Under the pieces are notes generated by a model. That model saw only the letters and a program-made list of their open reading frames with translations, was not told the DNA's origin and ran no database searches. Both the position numbers and the translations under genes were made by a program. Positions 1 through 10,200 of a DNA stretch of 64,000 bases are shown here, one piece after another; the stretch's first letter is position 1; each line of letters begins with the position of its first letter. This stretch comes from Falsochrobactrum tianjinense (GTDB lineage: Bacteria > Pseudomonadota > Alphaproteobacteria > Rhizobiales > Rhizobiaceae): NCBI RefSeq assembly GCF_019100495.1, contig NZ_JAHRVA010000001.1, positions 372,001 to 436,000 on the forward strand. Direction: 5' to 3'.

Positions 1-891
1 ATGGCGGAACGCGATCTTATATTCTTCGCGACGGGTTTGATGCTTCTCGTCGTATTGCCGGTCATTTTCATGACCCTGTATTTCGCGTGGAAGTACCGCT
101 CCACCAACGAGAAGGCGGAATACAAGCCTGACTGGCACCATTCGACCAAAATCGAAGCGGCGGTCTGGCTTATTCCGGTTGCGATCATCGTGGCTCTGGG
201 CACTGTCACCTGGATCAGCACGCACAAGCTCGATCCCTATCGCCCGCTGGAATCGAGCGTGCCGCCAATCAACGTCGAAGTGGTTGCGCTCGACTGGAAG
301 TGGCTGTTCATCTACCCCGATCAGGGGGTCGCATCGGTCAATGAAATGGCCATGCCGGTCGGCGTGCCAGTCAATTTCAAGCTGACCTCCAGCAATATCA
401 TGAATTCCTTCTTCATTCCGGTGCTTGGCAGTCAGGTCTACACCATGCCCAGCATGCAGACCAAGCTGCACCTGATTGCTGATCATGAGGGCGTATTTGA
501 CGGGATTTCAGCCAATTACAGCGGACAGGGCTTTGCCCAAATGCGCTTCAAGGCGCATGCTTTCGATCAGGCTGGATTCGACAAATGGGTCGCCGATGTC
601 AAGGCTTCCGGGCAGGAACTGACCCGCGAGCGCTATGCCTCGCTTGTTCAGCCCAGCGAGAAGCATCCGGTGCAGCACTTCGCCTATAATGACAAGGCGC
701 TGTTTCACAATATCGTGAATCGCTGCTGGGACGGCAAGTCGGTCTGCCTCGATGACGAGATGCACCGCACGCAAATGGCACAGGCGGCGCGCGCGAACCT
801 GCGCAAATCCTCCCCCGTCGATTTCAGCCAATGGGCAAACGACATCATTTGCGCCATCCAGCCGCAGCGCCTATCGCAGCTTGAAAACTGA
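1..891 (+). CDS. cyoA: Quinol oxidase subunit II, 5'-truncated by window edge
   Basis: Subunit II of the bo3-type ubiquinol oxidase, a membrane-anchored periplasmic subunit of the terminal oxidase. The visible 296 residues begin in the first transmembrane hairpin (about residues 5-30 and 50-70), followed by the cupredoxin-like domain with ALDWKWLFIYPD near residue 97 and the NSFFIPVLGSQVYTMP stretch near 135. The Cu-A ligands of cytochrome c oxidases are not present, as expected for quinol oxidases. Family members start with a lipoprotein signal and lipobox about 25-40 residues earlier; none is seen here, so the ATG at base 1 is probably internal and the gene runs off the left edge. It is first in cyoABCD, 79 bases ahead of cyoB. 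Confidence 0.95.
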   Translation: MAERDLIFFATGLMLLVVLPVIFMTLYFAWKYRSTNEKAEYKPDWHHSTKIEAAVWLIPVAIIVALGTVTWISTHKLDPYRPLESSVPPINVEVVALDWKWLFIYPDQGVASVNEMAMPVGVPVNFKLTSSNIMNSFFIPVLGSQVYTMPSMQTKLHLIADHEGVFDGISANYSGQGFAQMRFKAHAFDQAGFDKWVADVKASGQELTRERYASLVQPSEKHPVQHFAYNDKALFHNIVNRCWDGKSVCLDDEMHRTQMAQAARANLRKSSPVDFSQWANDIICAIQPQRLSQLEN

Positions 892-900
892 TTTGTCGAT

Positions 901-939
901 GCCGCAGCATTCCCGATGACCACATCCGGGCGCTGCGGC
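901..939 (+). other. Inverted repeat between cyoA and cyoB
   Basis: GCCGCAGC at 901-908 pairs perfectly with GCTGCGGC at 932-939. A second short pairing of CCCGATG with CATCCGGG lies inside it, giving an extended hairpin in the 79-base gap between two co-directional genes. There is no T-run after it, so it does not look like a terminator; it could be an RNA-processing or stability element. Function is inferred only. Confidence 0.4.
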
Positions 940-970
940 TGATCGCACTCCAATCGAAGCAAGAATAGAA

Positions 971-2950
971 ATGTTCGGAAAACTTACGCTCGAAGCGATC
1001 CCCTATCACGAGCCTATCATCATGGTCACATTGGCCGCGGTGGCTGGTGGGGCACTCGCTATTCTCGCAGCCATTACCTACTATCGCAAATGGGGCGTTC
1101 TCTGGAACGACTGGCTGACTTCCGTCGATCACAAGCGCATCGGCGTCATGTATATCATTCTGGCTTTCGTGATGCTGTTCCGCGGCTTCTCGGATGCCGT
1201 CATGATGCGCGCGCAGCAGGCTCTTGCCTCTGGCGCGAATGATGGCTTCCTGCCGCCGCATCACTATGATCAGATATTCACCGCCCATGGCGTGATCATG
1301 ATCTTCTTCGTGGCGATGCCTTTCATCGTGGGCCTGATGAACTTTGCCGTGCCGCTCCAGATCGGCGCGCGCGACGTTGCGTTCCCGTACCTCAACTCGC
1401 TGAGCTTCTGGCTTACGGTCGCAGGCGCCATTCTGGTCAATATCTCGCTCGGCGTTGGCGAATTCGCAAAGACCGGCTGGCTGGCCTATCCGCCGCTTTC
1501 GGGCAAGGAGTTCAGTCCCGATGTCGGGGTGGATTACTATGTCTGGGCCTTGCAGATTTCAGGCATGGGCACCTTGCTGTCCGGGGTGAATCTCATCACC
1601 ACCATCATCAAGATGCGTGCGCCCGGCATGGGCATGATGCAGGTTCCCGTTTTCACCTGGACCGCGCTTTGCTCCAACGTGTTGATCGTAGCCGCTTTCC
1701 CGATCCTTACCGTTACGCTGGCTCTGCTTTCGCTCGACCGTTATCTGGATTTCCACTTCTTCACCAATGATTCGGGTGGCAATCCGATGATGTATGTGAA
1801 CCTCATCTGGCTATGGGGACACCCGGAAGTCTATATTCTGGTTCTGCCCTGCTTTGGCGTGTTCTCGGAAATCATCGCAACTTTCTCCGGCAAGCGCCTC
1901 TTCGGCTACACATCGATGGTCTATGCAACGGTTGCCATCACCGTTCTGTCATTCCTGGTCTGGGTGCATCACTTCTTCACCATGGGCGGCGGCGCAAGCG
2001 TCAATGCGTTCTTCGGCGTTGCAACCATGATCATTTCGATCCCGACCGGAGCCAAGGTCTTCAACTGGCTCTTCACCATGTATAAGGGGCGCGTGCGGCT
2101 GGAAACGCCGGTTATGTGGACTATCGGCTTCATGTGCACCTTCGTGGTTGGCGGCATGACAGGCGTTCTTCTGGCCGTTCCTCCTGCGGATTTCGTGCTG
2201 CACAATTCGGTCTTCCTGATCGCGCACTTCCATAATGTCATCATTTCGGGTGTGCTGTTCGGCTGTTTCGCTGGCCTGATCTATTGGTGGCCGAAGGCTT
2301 TCGGCTTCAAGCTGAATGAAAGCCTTGGCAAAAAAGCCTTCTGGTGCTGGCTTGTCGGCTTCATCATGGCCTTCATGCCGCTTTATGTGCTCGGCCTGAT
2401 GGGCATGACCCGTCGCCTGAACCACACGGAAAACCCTGCCTGGCACATCTATCTGATTGTGGCTGCAATCGGTGTAGCGATCATCCTCGCTGGCATCGTG
2501 TTTCAGGTTCTGCAGATCATGGTTTCGATCCGTGACCGCGAGAAACTGCGCGAGACCAATGGCGATTCGTGGGGTACGGGCCGTACGCTGGAATGGTCGC
2601 TGTCCTCGCCTCCGCCATTCTACAACTTCGCCGAAATCCCGCATGTGCGTGATCATGACGGCTGGTGGGATATGAAGCAGAACGATTACGTGCGCCGCAC
2701 GAACGGTTTTGCCCGCATCCATATGCCCAAGAACACCGGTACGGGTTTCATCATTGGCATGCTGACGATTCCGCTCGGCTTTGCTCTGGTGTGGCATATC
2801 TGGTGGCTGGCGATTGCCGCATCCTTGGGCGTTCTGGCGGTCGCCATCGCCCACTCCTTCAACAATGACAGGGACTTTTATGTCTCGGCCGAAGAAGTGC
2901 AGCGCGTCGAAGACGCACGCACCCGGCAACTCACTGCTCAGGAGGCTTGA
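971..2950 (+). CDS. cyoB: Quinol oxidase subunit I
   Basis: Catalytic subunit of the cytochrome bo3 ubiquinol oxidase. It oxidises ubiquinol, reduces oxygen to water at the haem-copper centre and pumps protons across the inner membrane. The 659-residue length is normal for CyoB. The heme-copper ligands are visible at the same numbers as in E. coli: H284 and Y288 in WGHPEVY, H333 and H334 in VWVHHFF, and H419 and H421 in AHFHNVI. About 14-15 membrane segments are evident. The gene lies between cyoA and cyoC with only 3 bases before the cyoC start, so it is co-transcribed. The sequence is intact, with no frameshift. Confidence 0.98.
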   Translation: MFGKLTLEAIPYHEPIIMVTLAAVAGGALAILAAITYYRKWGVLWNDWLTSVDHKRIGVMYIILAFVMLFRGFSDAVMMRAQQALASGANDGFLPPHHYDQIFTAHGVIMIFFVAMPFIVGLMNFAVPLQIGARDVAFPYLNSLSFWLTVAGAILVNISLGVGEFAKTGWLAYPPLSGKEFSPDVGVDYYVWALQISGMGTLLSGVNLITTIIKMRAPGMGMMQVPVFTWTALCSNVLIVAAFPILTVTLALLSLDRYLDFHFFTNDSGGNPMMYVNLIWLWGHPEVYILVLPCFGVFSEIIATFSGKRLFGYTSMVYATVAITVLSFLVWVHHFFTMGGGASVNAFFGVATMIISIPTGAKVFNWLFTMYKGRVRLETPVMWTIGFMCTFVVGGMTGVLLAVPPADFVLHNSVFLIAHFHNVIISGVLFGCFAGLIYWWPKAFGFKLNESLGKKAFWCWLVGFIMAFMPLYVLGLMGMTRRLNHTENPAWHIYLIVAAIGVAIILAGIVFQVLQIMVSIRDREKLRETNGDSWGTGRTLEWSLSSPPPFYNFAEIPHVRDHDGWWDMKQNDYVRRTNGFARIHMPKNTGTGFIIGMLTIPLGFALVWHIWWLAIAASLGVLAVAIAHSFNNDRDFYVSAEEVQRVEDARTRQLTAQEA

Positions 2951-2953
2951 TCC

Positions 2954-3583
2954 ATGAGCGCTGCTATTACGAACGCTTTGCCCTTCAGGGGCGGCAACGA
3001 AAATCCGGTTCACGAAGACCACCATGATGCAGGGTCGACCACGCTGGTCGGCTTCTGGATCTACCTGATGAGTGACTGCGTTCTCTTTTCGGGGCTTTTC
3101 GCAACTTATGCCGTTCTGGCGCATCAGTTCGCGGGCGGTCCCACCGGTCGCGAGCTGTTCGACCTGCAATTCGTGCTGGTCGAAACCATGATCCTGCTCG
3201 TTTCGAGCGTGACCTACGGCATGGCGACGCTCGCCATGTACAAGAACAACAAGGCAGGCGTCCTGCGCTGGCTTGGCGTCACCTTTCTGCTCGGCGCAGC
3301 TTTCCTCGTGATGGAAATCTATGAATTCCATCACCTGATCTCCATTGATGCCGGGCCGGGCCGCAGCGCCTTCCTGTCGGCGTTCTTCACGCTGGTCGGA
3401 ACGCACGGCATTCATATTACCTCGGGCCTGATCTGGATTCTGGTGCTTTCCGGCCAGCTTGTCCGCGATGGCCTGACCGAAAAGAACCGGACGCGCGTGA
3501 TGTGTCTCAGCCTCTTCTGGCATTTCCTCGACATCATCTGGATCGGCGTCTTTACCCTTGTCTATCTGCTGGGTGTACTGTGA
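2954..3583 (+). CDS. cyoC: Quinol oxidase subunit III
   Basis: Subunit III of the bo3-type quinol oxidase, a 209-residue polytopic inner-membrane protein with about five membrane segments. [15 protein letters not shown] near residue 30 and [14 protein letters not shown] near residue 150 are typical of the CyoC/CoxC family. A GGAGG-like site (caggaggcttgatcc) ends just before the ATG. Its stop TGA overlaps the cyoD ATG by one base, indicating translational coupling. The gene is intact. Confidence 0.97.
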   Translation: MSAAITNALPFRGGNENPVHEDHHDAGSTTLVGFWIYLMSDCVLFSGLFATYAVLAHQFAGGPTGRELFDLQFVLVETMILLVSSVTYGMATLAMYKNNKAGVLRWLGVTFLLGAAFLVMEIYEFHHLISIDAGPGRSAFLSAFFTLVGTHGIHITSGLIWILVLSGQLVRDGLTEKNRTRVMCLSLFWHFLDIIWIGVFTLVYLLGVL

Positions 3584-3948
3584 TGAGTTCTGCACACGAA
3601 ACACACGATCAAGCCGCACACGGAAGCCTGAAGACTTATCTGACAGGTTTCGTGCTGGCCCTCGTTCTCACCATTGTTCCTTTTATGCTGGCGATGAACG
3701 GTTATTTCACGCCTGGAACCACAGCTGCCATTGTTCTGGGCATTGCTGTCGTTCAAATCCTCGTGCATCTGGTCTATTTCCTGCATCTGGACCCGAAGTC
3801 CGAGAATGGCTGGAATATCCTTGCGCTCATTTTTACGGTCATTATTCTGGCCATTGTTCTGGCAGGTTCCATCTGGGTCATGCATCATCTCGATACCAAT
3901 ATGATGCCGATGCATATGACGCCGGAAGCGGCGCGCAATCTGCCATAA
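3583..3948 (+). CDS. cyoD: Quinol oxidase subunit IV
   Basis: Small subunit IV of the bo3-type oxidase (121 residues from this start). It has three predicted membrane segments and the family's LVHLVYFLHLD stretch near residue 65, and it assists assembly of the oxidase. The start chosen is the ATG overlapping the cyoC stop in TGATG; the frame is open further upstream, but that part is the cyoC coding sequence read in another frame. The C-terminal tail is methionine-rich (NMMPMHMTP). The operon ends here with a strong terminator about 100 bases later. No cyoE (haem O synthase) gene follows, so haem O synthesis must be encoded elsewhere. Confidence 0.95.
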   Translation: MSSAHETHDQAAHGSLKTYLTGFVLALVLTIVPFMLAMNGYFTPGTTAAIVLGIAVVQILVHLVYFLHLDPKSENGWNILALIFTVIILAIVLAGSIWVMHHLDTNMMPMHMTPEAARNLP

Positions 3949-4044
3949 AACAAACTGGGCTGGCCTTTGGGCCAGTCCGTCCGAAGATATTTCGGCGGCC
4001 CGGACTGCGGCTTTCTCCTCCCTCTCCCCTCCTAAAAGCCGCAT

Positions 4045-4076
4045 AGCGTCCCGGTTTCGGTCGGGACGCTTTTTTT
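4045..4076 (+). terminator. Rho-independent terminator of cyoABCD
   Basis: A perfect 9-bp stem, AGCGTCCCG at 4045-4053 pairing with CGGGACGCT at 4062-4070, has an 8-base loop and is followed by a run of seven T. A weaker hairpin (GGCTGGCC with GGCCAGTCC, around 3957-3979) precedes it. Confidence 0.9.
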
Positions 4077-4311
4077 GTCCGCGCTCGAAATGCAGACTTG
4101 CAATCTCGGCTACAAGAATCTTTAGAAACAGATTTAAATTAAATATATTACCTATAATGTAGTTGAGTTATATTTATAATATGTAGGGGAATATAAATAT
4201 TTACCATGATGACGTTAGTTATTTGTAGTGATATTAAAATACATATAAAGTGCATACTTTATAATGAATTTATTTTTACGCAGAAGCTCTAATATTGTTG
4301 GAGATTTTTCA

Positions 4312-4906
4312 ATGGTTTTAATTAAGGTAATACTTAAAAGTAGATTATTTATTCCAGCGTTTTTTGCGACATTGATCGCCTTGCCTGTGGTGGCTCTTGC
4401 TGCTCCGGCAGTGGTATCGGCCAATGTGAACCTCCGCAGCGGGCCGGGTGCGAAATATGCACGAGTGACGATGCTTCCCGTCGGTACCCGGATTGATGTC
4501 GGTGGATGCCGCAGGAACTGGTGCCAGGTCAGCGACCGCACCTATCGCGGCTGGGTTTCGGCGCGCTATGTCCGCATGGGGGGGGCGGCCAGTTGGCCCG
4601 GCCTATGCCCCGCCGCCTTCAGCCAGGGTCATTATTGATTCAGACTATCCCGACCGGCGGCGCGGTTATTATCGTCCCTGTCTCGCTCGTGGCTGCGGCC
4701 CTTATTGGAATCGTGATTGGGATCCGTACTGGCATCCGCACAGAACGCATTGGCGACCGTACCGGATTCAGCCTCGCCAGCCATGGGTTCCGATCTGGGG
4801 GCCGGGACCAGTGATTGCACCAGAGATTGGCCCGGGTGAGGAGCGTGATCGCGATTGGACCCCGCTACAGGAAGGCAGCAAGCGCGAACACTATTCGGGT
4901 CAATAA
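4312..4906 (+). pseudogene. SH3-domain exported protein, frameshifted at a G8 run
   Basis: The ATG at 4312 has a good ribosome site (GGAG, 8 bases upstream) and opens a signal peptide (about residues 1-30, ending VVALA) followed by a bacterial SH3 domain (ANVNLRSGPG, then RRNWCQV and GWVSARYVR). This frame stops at 4638 with an unrelated tail. The protein continues in the +2 frame as RPVGPAYAPPPSARV and a tail rich in Trp, Tyr, Pro and Arg that ends at 4906. The switch falls at a run of eight G (4576-4583); with seven G the two frames join cleanly. This could be a true pseudogene, phase variation or a base-calling error. The promoter region and first 15 codons are very AT-rich, unlike the rest of the window. 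Bacterial SH3 proteins of this kind are usually periplasmic and bind envelope components; its exact role is unknown. Confidence 0.75.
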
Positions 4907-5297
4907 CAATCACAAATCCATAACTGACATCAGGTCATTCTCCCCCTCCCGATGACCTGATCCGCGGCCTGCCGGAGTTCCTCCCTTCGGTGGGCCGCAA
5001 TCATTAAAGCATGCCTTCCAAGAGGGGTAATTGGTTTTGGGGATAAAGGCTGCGTTAAAACAAAGGTTTAAGCGTATCGCGACACGCTTTAGGTGCATTA
5101 ACGCTCCATTGACTCTATCTGTGCACAATGGGGCGCAATCGGCCATCGCCCTGCAAGTATTGAAGGGTTATGCCGAATGGTTGCCGGGTTGTAGCTTGGC
5201 GTTCCGTTTACTCTGTGATAATCCCTGAATCGTCCTGGGATCGGGGGGCGGGGCGCTACCCAGCAGCCAAGAAACAGGAACCGGACAAGTAGCGCGT
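4907..5297. other. Intergenic region with a degenerate repeat
   Basis: No convincing gene is seen. It holds a GC-rich hairpin around 4960-5000 (cggcctgccgga with a partner containing ggtgggccg), a degenerate copy of the dispersed repeat at 5006-5093, and presumably the promoter of the tamA operon. The short open frame at 5031-5228 looks random. Confidence 0.5.
5006..5093 (+). repeat. Degenerate copy of the Bru-RS-like dispersed repeat
   Basis: The sequence from taaagcatgcc to gacacgctttag aligns along its length with the fuller copies at 49094-49200 and 62263-62369: aaagcat start, ggttttggg middle, aaaacaaaggttt, and a terminal cacgctttag. It has several substitutions and lacks about 15 bases near the right end. 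Confidence 0.6.
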
Positions 5298-7265
5298 ATG
5301 ATTTGGAGTAACAGGACGATAACGGGTCGGAATATAGCCGCGCTGTTGCTGACGGCCTGTTTTTCCGCATTCTCCCTGTCGCCCGCTTTGGCATTTGAAA
5401 TCTTTGGCGTTCGGCTCTGGGGCGAAGATAAGAAAGACGATGCCGACGCGGTTATCGCCGATCCCAAGCATTATTCGGTCAATATCGAAACTCCTGGCAA
5501 TCGCAAGAATGCCGATGGCAGCGACGCTGATCTGAAATCCGTTATCGAAGGCGCGTCCGGTCTGGTTTCTGATGAAGATAAACCGGCTTCGGGTTCCGCC
5601 GGGCTGCTGGCCAGGGCGCGCGGAGATTATCGCGGTATCCTGGCAGCACTTTATGGCGAAGGCCGCTATGGCGGCACCATCTCGATCAAGGTGGACGGGC
5701 AGGAAGCAAATGATATTCCGCCCGACGCCGATATTCCCGACAATGCCAAGGTCGATATTTCCGTCGATCCCGGTCCGCAATTCCTGTTCTCGCGCACGGC
5801 TATTTCTAATATTGCGCCACCCCCGCTCGACCGCAAGGACAAGGTGGAATTGCCCGAAGAAACGGGCTTTGCACCCGGCGAAGTGGCGCGTTCCGGCACA
5901 ATTCTGAAAGCCGAGCGCCTTGCCGTCGAGGCATGGCGCCAGCAGGGTTATGCCAAGGCGCGCGTGACGGGCGAAGAGATCGTGGCCGATCATGCCGATA
6001 ATCGTCTTGCCGCCGACATATCACTCGATCCGGGCCGCAAGGCTCATTATGGGCCAGTCAACGTGGTAGGAACCGCGCGTTTGGACCCGCAATTCATTGC
6101 CTGGATGACAGGGCTGGAACCTGGTCAGGAATATGATCCCGATGATATGGAGCGCGCCAAAAAACGTCTTGGGCGCATGGAAGTTTTCCGCGCAATGAGG
6201 TTCGAGGAAGGGGAAGCGATCGAGCCGGATGGCAGCCTGCCGATGACGCTGCATGTTCAGGAACGCAAGCCGCGCCGCTTTGGCGTCGGTGTCGAATATT
6301 CAACCATCGACGGCTTCGGTGTCACCAGCTACTGGATGCATCGCAATCTGTTCGGCAAGGGTGAGCGCCTGCGTTTCGACGCCAAGATCAGCGGCATAGG
6401 CGGTTCGCAGGACAATTCTTTTGATCCGGCCAATTATACCTATCTCCTTGGCACGAGCTTCACCAAGCCGGGCGTCTATACGCCGGACACGGATTTTGTC
6501 GCGGCTCTCGACGCCCGGCGCGAAGTGCTCGACGTCTATACTGAAACTTCGGTCAATGCGAAGACCGGCTTTACGCATATTTTCAGCGACGAGCTTTCCG
6601 CCAGCCTCTATGCTAAGGCCAGCCATGGCCGCTTCGAGGACAAGTATTTCGGCACGCGCGAATTCACCACCGGCGGCCTTGAAGCGGGCCTCATCTATGA
6701 TGGCCGCAATTACAAGCCCGACCCCAGTTCTGGCGTCTATCTCGAAGGCAATATCCAGCCCTTTTATGAATTTCAGCGCGGTAATTTTGCCACCCGCTTC
6801 ACAGCGGAGGGCCGGACTTATTATGGCTTTGGTGAAAAGGATCGCGTCATATTGGCCGGTCGCGTCAAGCTTGGCTCCATTGTCGGCGCGTCGATTGAAG
6901 ATCTGCCGCCCAATCAGCTTTTCCTTGCCGGCGGCGGCGGCTCCGTTCGCGGCTATGCTTATCGCGGCATCGGTGTGGAAACGTCAACTGGCGATGTGAT
7001 CGGCGGGCGCTCACTGGTAGAGGCATCGGGCGAAGTGCGCGCGCGCATCACCGATTCTATTGGAGCAGTGGCGTTTCTGGATGCCGGCTATGTCGGAGAG
7101 CAGTCGTTCCCGGATTTCTCCGAGCAGATGCGCTTGGGTACGGGTATCGGCCTGCGTTATCTGACGGGCCTTGGCCCCATCCGCCTTGATGTGGCTGTAC
7201 CGCTTAACCGCCGCTCGGGTGATCCGAGTTATGCATTCTATGTCGGCATAGGACAGGCGTTTTGA
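5298..7265 (+). CDS. tamA: TamA-type outer-membrane assembly factor (Omp85 family)
   Basis: Outer-membrane beta-barrel half of the translocation and assembly module. With TamB it supports outer-membrane protein insertion and phospholipid movement between membranes. The 655-residue protein has a signal peptide (about 1-32, ending SPALA), three POTRA-like repeats (about 40-330) and a C-terminal barrel. The conserved VRGY of the Omp85 lid loop is at residues 550-553, and the chain ends in an aromatic residue (GQAF), as barrel substrates do. Its stop codon overlaps the tamB start, so the two are co-translated. In Brucella the TamB partner has been linked to envelope integrity and virulence; that is literature knowledge, not seen here. 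Confidence 0.92.
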   Translation: MIWSNRTITGRNIAALLLTACFSAFSLSPALAFEIFGVRLWGEDKKDDADAVIADPKHYSVNIETPGNRKNADGSDADLKSVIEGASGLVSDEDKPASGSAGLLARARGDYRGILAALYGEGRYGGTISIKVDGQEANDIPPDADIPDNAKVDISVDPGPQFLFSRTAISNIAPPPLDRKDKVELPEETGFAPGEVARSGTILKAERLAVEAWRQQGYAKARVTGEEIVADHADNRLAADISLDPGRKAHYGPVNVVGTARLDPQFIAWMTGLEPGQEYDPDDMERAKKRLGRMEVFRAMRFEEGEAIEPDGSLPMTLHVQERKPRRFGVGVEYSTIDGFGVTSYWMHRNLFGKGERLRFDAKISGIGGSQDNSFDPANYTYLLGTSFTKPGVYTPDTDFVAALDARREVLDVYTETSVNAKTGFTHIFSDELSASLYAKASHGRFEDKYFGTREFTTGGLEAGLIYDGRNYKPDPSSGVYLEGNIQPFYEFQRGNFATRFTAEGRTYYGFGEKDRVILAGRVKLGSIVGASIEDLPPNQLFLAGGGGSVRGYAYRGIGVETSTGDVIGGRSLVEASGEVRARITDSIGAVAFLDAGYVGEQSFPDFSEQMRLGTGIGLRYLTGLGPIRLDVAVPLNRRSGDPSYAFYVGIGQAF

Positions 7266-10200
7266 CCAGATTACTTGCAATCCTCGCCTTCATTCTTTTC
7301 GCGGTTCCCGCCATTGCGCAGGAGCAGGCGGAAGAGGAAAAGTCATACTTTCTGTCCTTCGTGGAAAGCCAGCTTTCCGCACCCAATCGTCGTATCTCGA
7401 TTTCCGGCATAAGCGGCCTGCTGTCGTCGGAAGCCACGGTGGGTTCTATCACGGTTGCCGACCGTGAAGGCGTATGGCTGCGTATCGGGAACGCCAAGCT
7501 CAACTGGAGCCGCACCGCGCTTCTGACCGGACGTCTGAGTGTTCAGTCCCTTGTTGCGGAACGCATCGACCTCATCCGCAAGCCTTTGCCCGAAGAGGGC
7601 CTGCCATCGCCTGAATCCTCCAGTTTCAGCCTGCCTGAACTGCCGCTTTCCATCAATATCGATCAGCTCGAAGTGGCGAGCCTGCATTTCGGCCAGGATA
7701 TTTTCGGGCTTCAATCGCAAGTATCGCTCAATGGCAATCTGTCTCTTGCCGATGGTTCGCTTGACTCGACATTCGACATTACGCGCCTTGACGGACCGGG
7801 TGGTACGTTTGCACTGCGCGCAGCCTACGCCAATGCCGATCAGAAGCTCGACCTCGACCTCAAGGTTTCCGAACCGGCCAATGGCATTGTTGCCAATGTG
7901 CTGAATATTGAAGGCCATCCGCCGGTCGATCTCACCTTGAAAGGTGCTGGTCCGCTGGACGATCTCAAGGTAGATCTGGCGCTCGACACCAATGGCCGCC
8001 GCACGCTCACAGGTGCATTCACCCTGCACCGTCAGGGCGAGGGACGCATCTTCGCTGCACGTTTCAATGGTCCCATTGCCGTTCTTGTACCGCCGGTTTT
8101 CCGTGATTTCTTCGGTGCTGAAACGGTGCTTGCCGCCGATGGCCTTCTGAAAGATGCAGGCGGTTTTCGTCTTGATGATCTGGCGCTGACCAGCGCTGCA
8201 CTGCAAGTAAAAGCTTCGGCAGAATCGGGCAATGACGGCTTTCTCAGCAAGCTGCGGCTGGATGCTTCCATCGCGGACGAGAGCAAAGGCCATGTGCTGC
8301 TGCCGGTAAAGGGCGGCGAAACCACGATCAATAATGCCCGGCTTGAAATCGCCTATGGCGACCGCCCGACCAACGACTGGACCGGCACTCTTGCAATTTC
8401 GGGCTTCCGCACTGCGTCCGTTTCGGCTTCCTCGATAGCGCTGGATATGGGCGGCGTCGCCGAAAATCTCAATGATGCAACAAATCGCCATATCACCTTC
8501 GATGTGAATGGCGGTGTGAGCGGCATTTCCTCGCCGGATGCGAAAATCGCCGAGGCTTTGGGCGATAGCATCACCCTCGCCATTGCTGGCGGCTGGCGCG
8601 CGGGAGGCGCTGTCGAACTGGCCAGGGCGAATATCGAAGGCAACGGACTTGGCCTCGCGCTTCAGGGGAACATCGCCGATTCAGCTTTCAATGGCGATAT
8701 CATTGCCAAGGTAGCAAGTCTCGCCCCCTATGCATCGCTCGCCGGGCGCGATCTGGCCGGCAGCATCGATGTGAAGGCTTCCGGCGCGGTCTATCCGGTC
8801 AGTGGCGCCTTCCAGCTTGACCTTAATGGCACCGCGCAGAACATGCGTACGGGCACGCAGGCCATCGATAATATCCTTGACGGCGATGTCAGCCTGAGCG
8901 GAGCGCTGGGGCGCAGCACACAAGGGTTTTCGGCACGCGATTTCCGCATCGGCAATGAGTTGAGCGAAATCACCGCCAACGGCTCCTTTGCTTCCGACAA
9001 GGCCAACTTCGATTTTGGCGTGATGCTGTCCGATATGGAACTGCTTTCGGACAAGGCGTCCGGGCGGATGACCGTCAAAGGCAGCGCGCGCGGCGATGAC
9101 GGGCTGATAGCGCTTGCCCTGCGCGCCGATGCGCCGCAGGGCGCTCTTGCCGGACGCAAGCTTTCCGAAGGCGCTTTCGATTTGAATGCGATGCTGGACA
9201 GCAATGCCGCGACGGGGGCAGCCCTTTCGGGCAAGCTTGCGGGCAGCGCATTCCTCAATGGCGAGCGCGTCGATCTCGCCACGCTGATTGATATTGTCAA
9301 TGATGAAAAGCGCCTGACTGATTTGGTTTTTAATGCTGGCGGCGCGCATCTTTCGGGCGACGTTACCCAGACGGCAAAAGGGCTTCTGACAGGCAAGCTC
9401 AAACTCGACGCGCCGGACATTTCCACTGCCGCCGCGCTCTTTCTCGCCGAAGCGACCGGTGCGGCCCATGCCGACATCACGCTTTCGGCTGAAGGCGAAA
9501 AACAGAACGCAACGGTAAGCGCCAATGCGCGCGACGTGAAGGTCAATGACAATCACATCGCCTCTGCCGATATAGCCCTGACGGCGAACGATCTGTTCGG
9601 TGTTCCGGTGGTCGATGGCAATGCGGCGGCGCGCGATATCATGGCCGGCACTTTCGGCATCGAAAGTTTCGACGCAAAGGCCAATGCCACCGGATCGAAA
9701 ACTGATTTCACTGCCAATACAAAGCTCAAGATCGGTACATTGGCCAATGCAAGCGGCTCGCTGGAGCCAAAGGACGGCGGCTTTGAACTTGCGCTGAACT
9801 CTGCTGATGTGAAGCAGGGTACGCTTGCCGCCAGCCTTGCCGCGCCCGCGACCATCACCATGAAGGGCAGCGCCATTTCATTTGGTGATGTTGTCATCAA
9901 TACCGGGGACGGGCAGGTCAGGGTCAATGGTTCGGTCAACGACCATCTCGACCTTTCGGTGGCGATTGCCAATCTCCCGCTCGCCCTTGCCAATACGTTC
10001 AGGCCGGAGCTTGGCCTTGGCGGCACGGTCAATGGCAATGCCCGCATCACCGGCACGCGCGAGAAACCCAATGTCGCCTTCGATATGGCCGCAAGAGGGG
10101 TGACGGCTGCGGAGCTGAAAAATCAGGGCATCGCCCCGCTCGATGCGGATGCAAAGGGAACCTCGGATAATAATCGCCTCAATGTCGATGCACACGTGAC

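Noticed and set aside
1-3. ATG at base 1 as the true start of cyoA
   Set aside because: CyoA proteins have a lipoprotein signal before this point, and the frame begins at the very edge of the window.
1949-3619. Long antisense open frame (556 codons) across cyoB and cyoC
   Set aside because: It is opposite strongly conserved oxidase genes, has a composition typical of the reverse strand of GC-rich genes (Arg, His, Gln, Asp rich, no domains), and lacks a ribosome site.
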